A stretch of DNA of 6,767 bases, from positions 1 to 6,767 of the forward strand of contig DNGI01000102.1 of NCBI GenBank assembly GCA_003486645.1. The letters run 5' to 3'. Numbering within the stretch: the stretch's first letter is position 1; the number at the start of each line of letters is the position of its first letter. The notes below the pieces were generated by a model. The model was not told where the DNA came from, did no database searches, and saw only the letters and a list, made by a program, of their open reading frames with translations. This document shows positions 5,426 to 6,767 of the stretch, piece by piece. The position numbers and the translations under genes were made by a program. This stretch comes from Cyanobacteria bacterium UBA11370. Lineage in GTDB: Bacteria; Cyanobacteriota; Cyanobacteriia; Cyanobacteriales; Coleofasciculaceae.

Positions 5426-6630
5426 CCAACTCCGCTCAGATTTAATCCCAGCATCGTCGCTACTTTCCTCAATATGTTTGATGCACCGTTGCAATCGGCA
5501 TTGATGTACCAATTGAGGGCAGTTCTATACAAACCGCGTTTGACTCGTTTACCTGACGGCTTCCACTCATCGGGTCTTTCACCGTATTTCGGGAGATAAT
5601 CGTCATCAACAAAAGAAGATGAAGAGGTATATGATTCCTCAGTTTCTGTGAATCGAATCTTATATTGTTCACACAACTGCTGGATTCTAGTTTTGAGTCT
5701 GGCTGTCGGAACCTGTACCCACTTCTGATTATTTTTTGAACCCAGATTGGATGCTTGTTTTTGCCTTTGGTTCCAGCCAAACACAATAGTCCCAATATGG
5801 TGTTGTAAACAGTGATTAATAACTAACCGTGCGGCCTTATGAACAGCATCACGCATCTGACGGTTTCTTTTCTCTGTCAGGTGCGCTAACTTTTTAGACC
5901 AGAATCCTTGAGGTTTTCCTTCTTTGATTGTTGATACTTTCTTGTTGTACCAACGATTCAATGATTTAACGTGTTTGCCGTCAATGATGAAACTCGTACC
6001 TACAGTAGAAACGCCAGTTAGCCAGTTGTCCATTCCTGGGTCGATGCCCAAAGCCTTATTAGGATTAACCGTTGTTTCTATTGTATTCAGTTTATAGACA
6101 AATTCAGCGTATAAGCATCGATTTTTGGGAAGTATTCGCAATTCTCTGATGTTTGAGAAATCCAGGTTACTTGGCATTGGGATAGTGAATGAGTCAATCC
6201 CAAACCAGGCTTTTACCTTATTTCCCAAAGGAATTCGGATATTGCCATCTATCAGTTTGAGCGCTTGTTTGGGATAGCTGACAATATTCAAACCCTCCTT
6301 GCGGTACTTGGGTAGCCTAGGCTTTTGAGTCAGTTTCCCTTGTTGGAACAATTTGTTGAGAGCCTTGAATGACTTAAACGACTCAAATACGCTATGACAG
6401 GTGTGTTGAGCCGCTTGAGAATGCATAGCCTGAAAATGTTTATTTGCTTTCAACTCGTTGTCTAACTCTGCCTTAGTGACATAGCGATGCGCTTTAAAGT
6501 ATATTTGTCGTGCATAATAGACCGCACAATTGAACACCTTATTAGACTCGCTACAAATGTACTTGATTAGGGCTTGAGTATCTGGGTTTGTATGAATCAA
6601 TACTTGTTGGCATCCAAACAATTTAATCAC
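5326..6630 (-). CDS. tnpB: TnpB, RNA-guided nuclease of IS605-type element, non-canonical active site
   Basis: TnpB proteins are RuvC-type nucleases guided by an omega-RNA from the transposon right end; they cut the empty target site and so help keep the element. This 434-residue protein has the full family length. The N-terminal helical part (about 1-120) is followed by the RuvC fold. RuvC-I Asp is D197 in GIDPGMDN; RuvC-III Asp is D379 in NADCNGASNI. The usual RuvC-II Glu (IVxED) is absent: the strand reads TIVFGW (281-286). A Glu cluster at 329-332 (ETEESYTS), where typical TnpBs have the segment leading into the zinc finger, may replace it. The CxxC...CxxC zinc finger between RuvC-II and RuvC-III is missing. 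The open frame starts at GTG 6630, but AAGGGG abuts that codon; TTG 6621 (codon 4) is better spaced from it and is an alternative start. The last roughly 100 bases of the gene overlap predicted omega-RNA hairpins. Confidence 0.92.
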   Translation of the reverse strand: MIKLFGCQQVLIHTNPDTQALIKYICSESNKVFNCAVYYARQIYFKAHRYVTKAELDNELKANKHFQAMHSQAAQHTCHSVFESFKSFKALNKLFQQGKLTQKPRLPKYRKEGLNIVSYPKQALKLIDGNIRIPLGNKVKAWFGIDSFTIPMPSNLDFSNIRELRILPKNRCLYAEFVYKLNTIETTVNPNKALGIDPGMDNWLTGVSTVGTSFIIDGKHVKSLNRWYNKKVSTIKEGKPQGFWSKKLAHLTEKRNRQMRDAVHKAARLVINHCLQHHIGTIVFGWNQRQKQASNLGSKNNQKWVQVPTARLKTRIQQLCEQYKIRFTETEESYTSSSSFVDDDYLPKYGERPDEWKPSGKRVKRGLYRTALNWYINADCNGASNILRKVATMLGLNLSGVGRVSLTAPQRIFLWSAKRKKFRDAVLTRHETSA

Positions 6631-6646
6631 CCCCTTGTTGTTAGTT

Positions 6647-6655
6647 ATTGTATCA
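6647..6655 (-). promoter_or_regulatory. tnpB: Candidate extended -10 promoter of tnpB
   Basis: On the minus strand the sequence reads TGATACAAT, which fits an extended -10 element (TGnTAnAAT). It ends 16 bases before the GTG and 25 before the alternative TTG start. No good -35 sequence is seen; the 6665-6680 hairpin covers that position. Confidence 0.35.
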
Positions 6656-6664
6656 TGCGAGCTG

Positions 6665-6680
6665 GCGGGATAAATCCCGC
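6665..6680. repeat. Left-end inner hairpin
   Basis: GCGGGAT-AA-ATCCCGC is a perfect 7-bp stem with a 2-base loop, lying between tnpB and the larger left-end hairpin. It may be part of the TnpA-binding left end or influence tnpB expression; the sequence does not decide. Confidence 0.7.
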
Positions 6681-6683
6681 ACT

Positions 6684-6722
6684 GGTTTTCATCCCCTGCT
6701 TAAAAGACAGGGGATGAAAACC
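6684..6722. repeat. Left-end 15-bp inverted repeat hairpin
   Basis: GGTTTTCATCCCCTG (6684-6698) and its exact reverse complement (6708-6722) flank a 9-base loop. The hairpin begins 9 bases inside the inferred left tip of the element and is the likely left-end recognition structure for a TnpA supplied in trans. A fully perfect 15-bp stem is longer and cleaner than the imperfect palindromes known from IS608. Confidence 0.8.
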
Positions 6723-6739
6723 TCGTCTTCTGTAAAGGT

Positions 6740-6767
6740 GGGGGGATGGGGAGATGGGGAGATGGGG
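6740..6767. repeat. Octamer array GGGGAGAT running off the window
   Basis: One variant unit (GGGGGGAT, 6740-6747), two clean GGGGAGAT units (6748-6763) and a partial unit reach the right window edge. It starts 8 bases beyond the inferred left tip of the IS element, just past where the small gene's stop codon would have been before insertion. The full length of the array cannot be seen. Confidence 0.85.

Larger units (their letters stand above)
5294..6731 (-). mobile_element. tnpB-only IS200/IS605-family element (IS1341-like), 1438 bp
   Basis: The ends were placed by analogy with IS608. On the minus strand the flank reads CCACCTTTAC, then the element starts AGAAGACGAGG. It ends ...GGAGTGTCAA, followed by flank AGGTGATT. 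TTAC (target and left cleavage sequence) and TCAA (right cleavage sequence) are the two IS608 sequences, and GAAT directly before the right-end hairpin equals the IS608 right guide. There is no target duplication, as expected for single-strand transposition by a HUH enzyme. The element carries tnpB only; a TnpA would have to act in trans. Left-end hairpins lie at 6684-6722 and 6665-6680, the right-end hairpin at 5301-5323. It contains no HIP1 octamer, unlike the protease-to-NUDIX region. tnpB is unbroken and the ends look complete, so the insertion may be recent. Exact boundaries are inferred. Confidence 0.82.

Noticed and set aside
5469..5795. Second minus-strand frame inside tnpB
   Set aside because: An out-of-frame shadow of the intact tnpB frame; no motif supports it.

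Overview
The window looks like chromosomal DNA of a filamentous or otherwise repeat-rich cyanobacterium. Seven copies of the HIP1 octamer GCGATCGC lie between 1114 and 4888. There are several tandem heptamer and octamer arrays of the type cyanobacteria carry (CCCCACT, TTAAAAC/TCAAAAC, TGCCTCC, GGGGAGAT). The subtilase and the tnpB-only IS200/IS605-type element are also of the kind common in such genomes. No species can be named from the sequence alone.

Layout, left to right. (1) 76-648 (+) encodes an unrecognised 190-residue protein; its frame stays open to the left window edge, so it could be the 3' part of a longer gene. (2) 649-1134 is non-coding DNA with heptamer repeats and small cruciforms. 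(3) 1135-3369 (+) encodes a secreted S8 (subtilisin-type) protease with signal peptide, propeptide-like domain, a low-complexity linker built from DNA repeats, a four-cysteine insertion and a complete Asp/His/Asn/Ser catalytic set. (4) 3393-3470 is a MITE-like element with perfect 12-bp terminal inverted repeats between two convergent genes. (5) 4892 to 3497 (-) is a probable two-gene unit: a NUDIX hydrolase followed by an alpha/beta-hydrolase, separated by exactly eight heptamers. (6) 5118-5297 (+) is a 59-codon gene for a very basic small protein. (7) 5294-6731 (-) is a complete-looking tnpB-only IS200/IS605-family element (IS1341-like) with left-end and right-end hairpins, a TTAC target and a TCAA right-end cleavage sequence. 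(8) 6732-6767 is the flank, running into a GGGGAGAT array.

The most interesting locus is the junction of the small gene and the IS element. Removing 5294-6731 rebuilds an empty site in which the small gene ends CAC CTG TAA. With the element present it ends CAC CTT TGA. The element therefore went into the stop codon and its own end supplies a new stop and the same last residue, so the protein is unchanged. The empty site is a small perfect hairpin with the TTAC target in its loop. The element also shows a chain of four hairpins at the 3' end of tnpB, as expected for an omega-RNA (reRNA), whose guide would be read from the 3' end of the small gene. The TnpB protein has a non-canonical active-site layout: no Glu at the usual RuvC-II place, an alternative Glu cluster, and no zinc-finger cysteines.

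No CRISPR array, rRNA or tRNA was seen.
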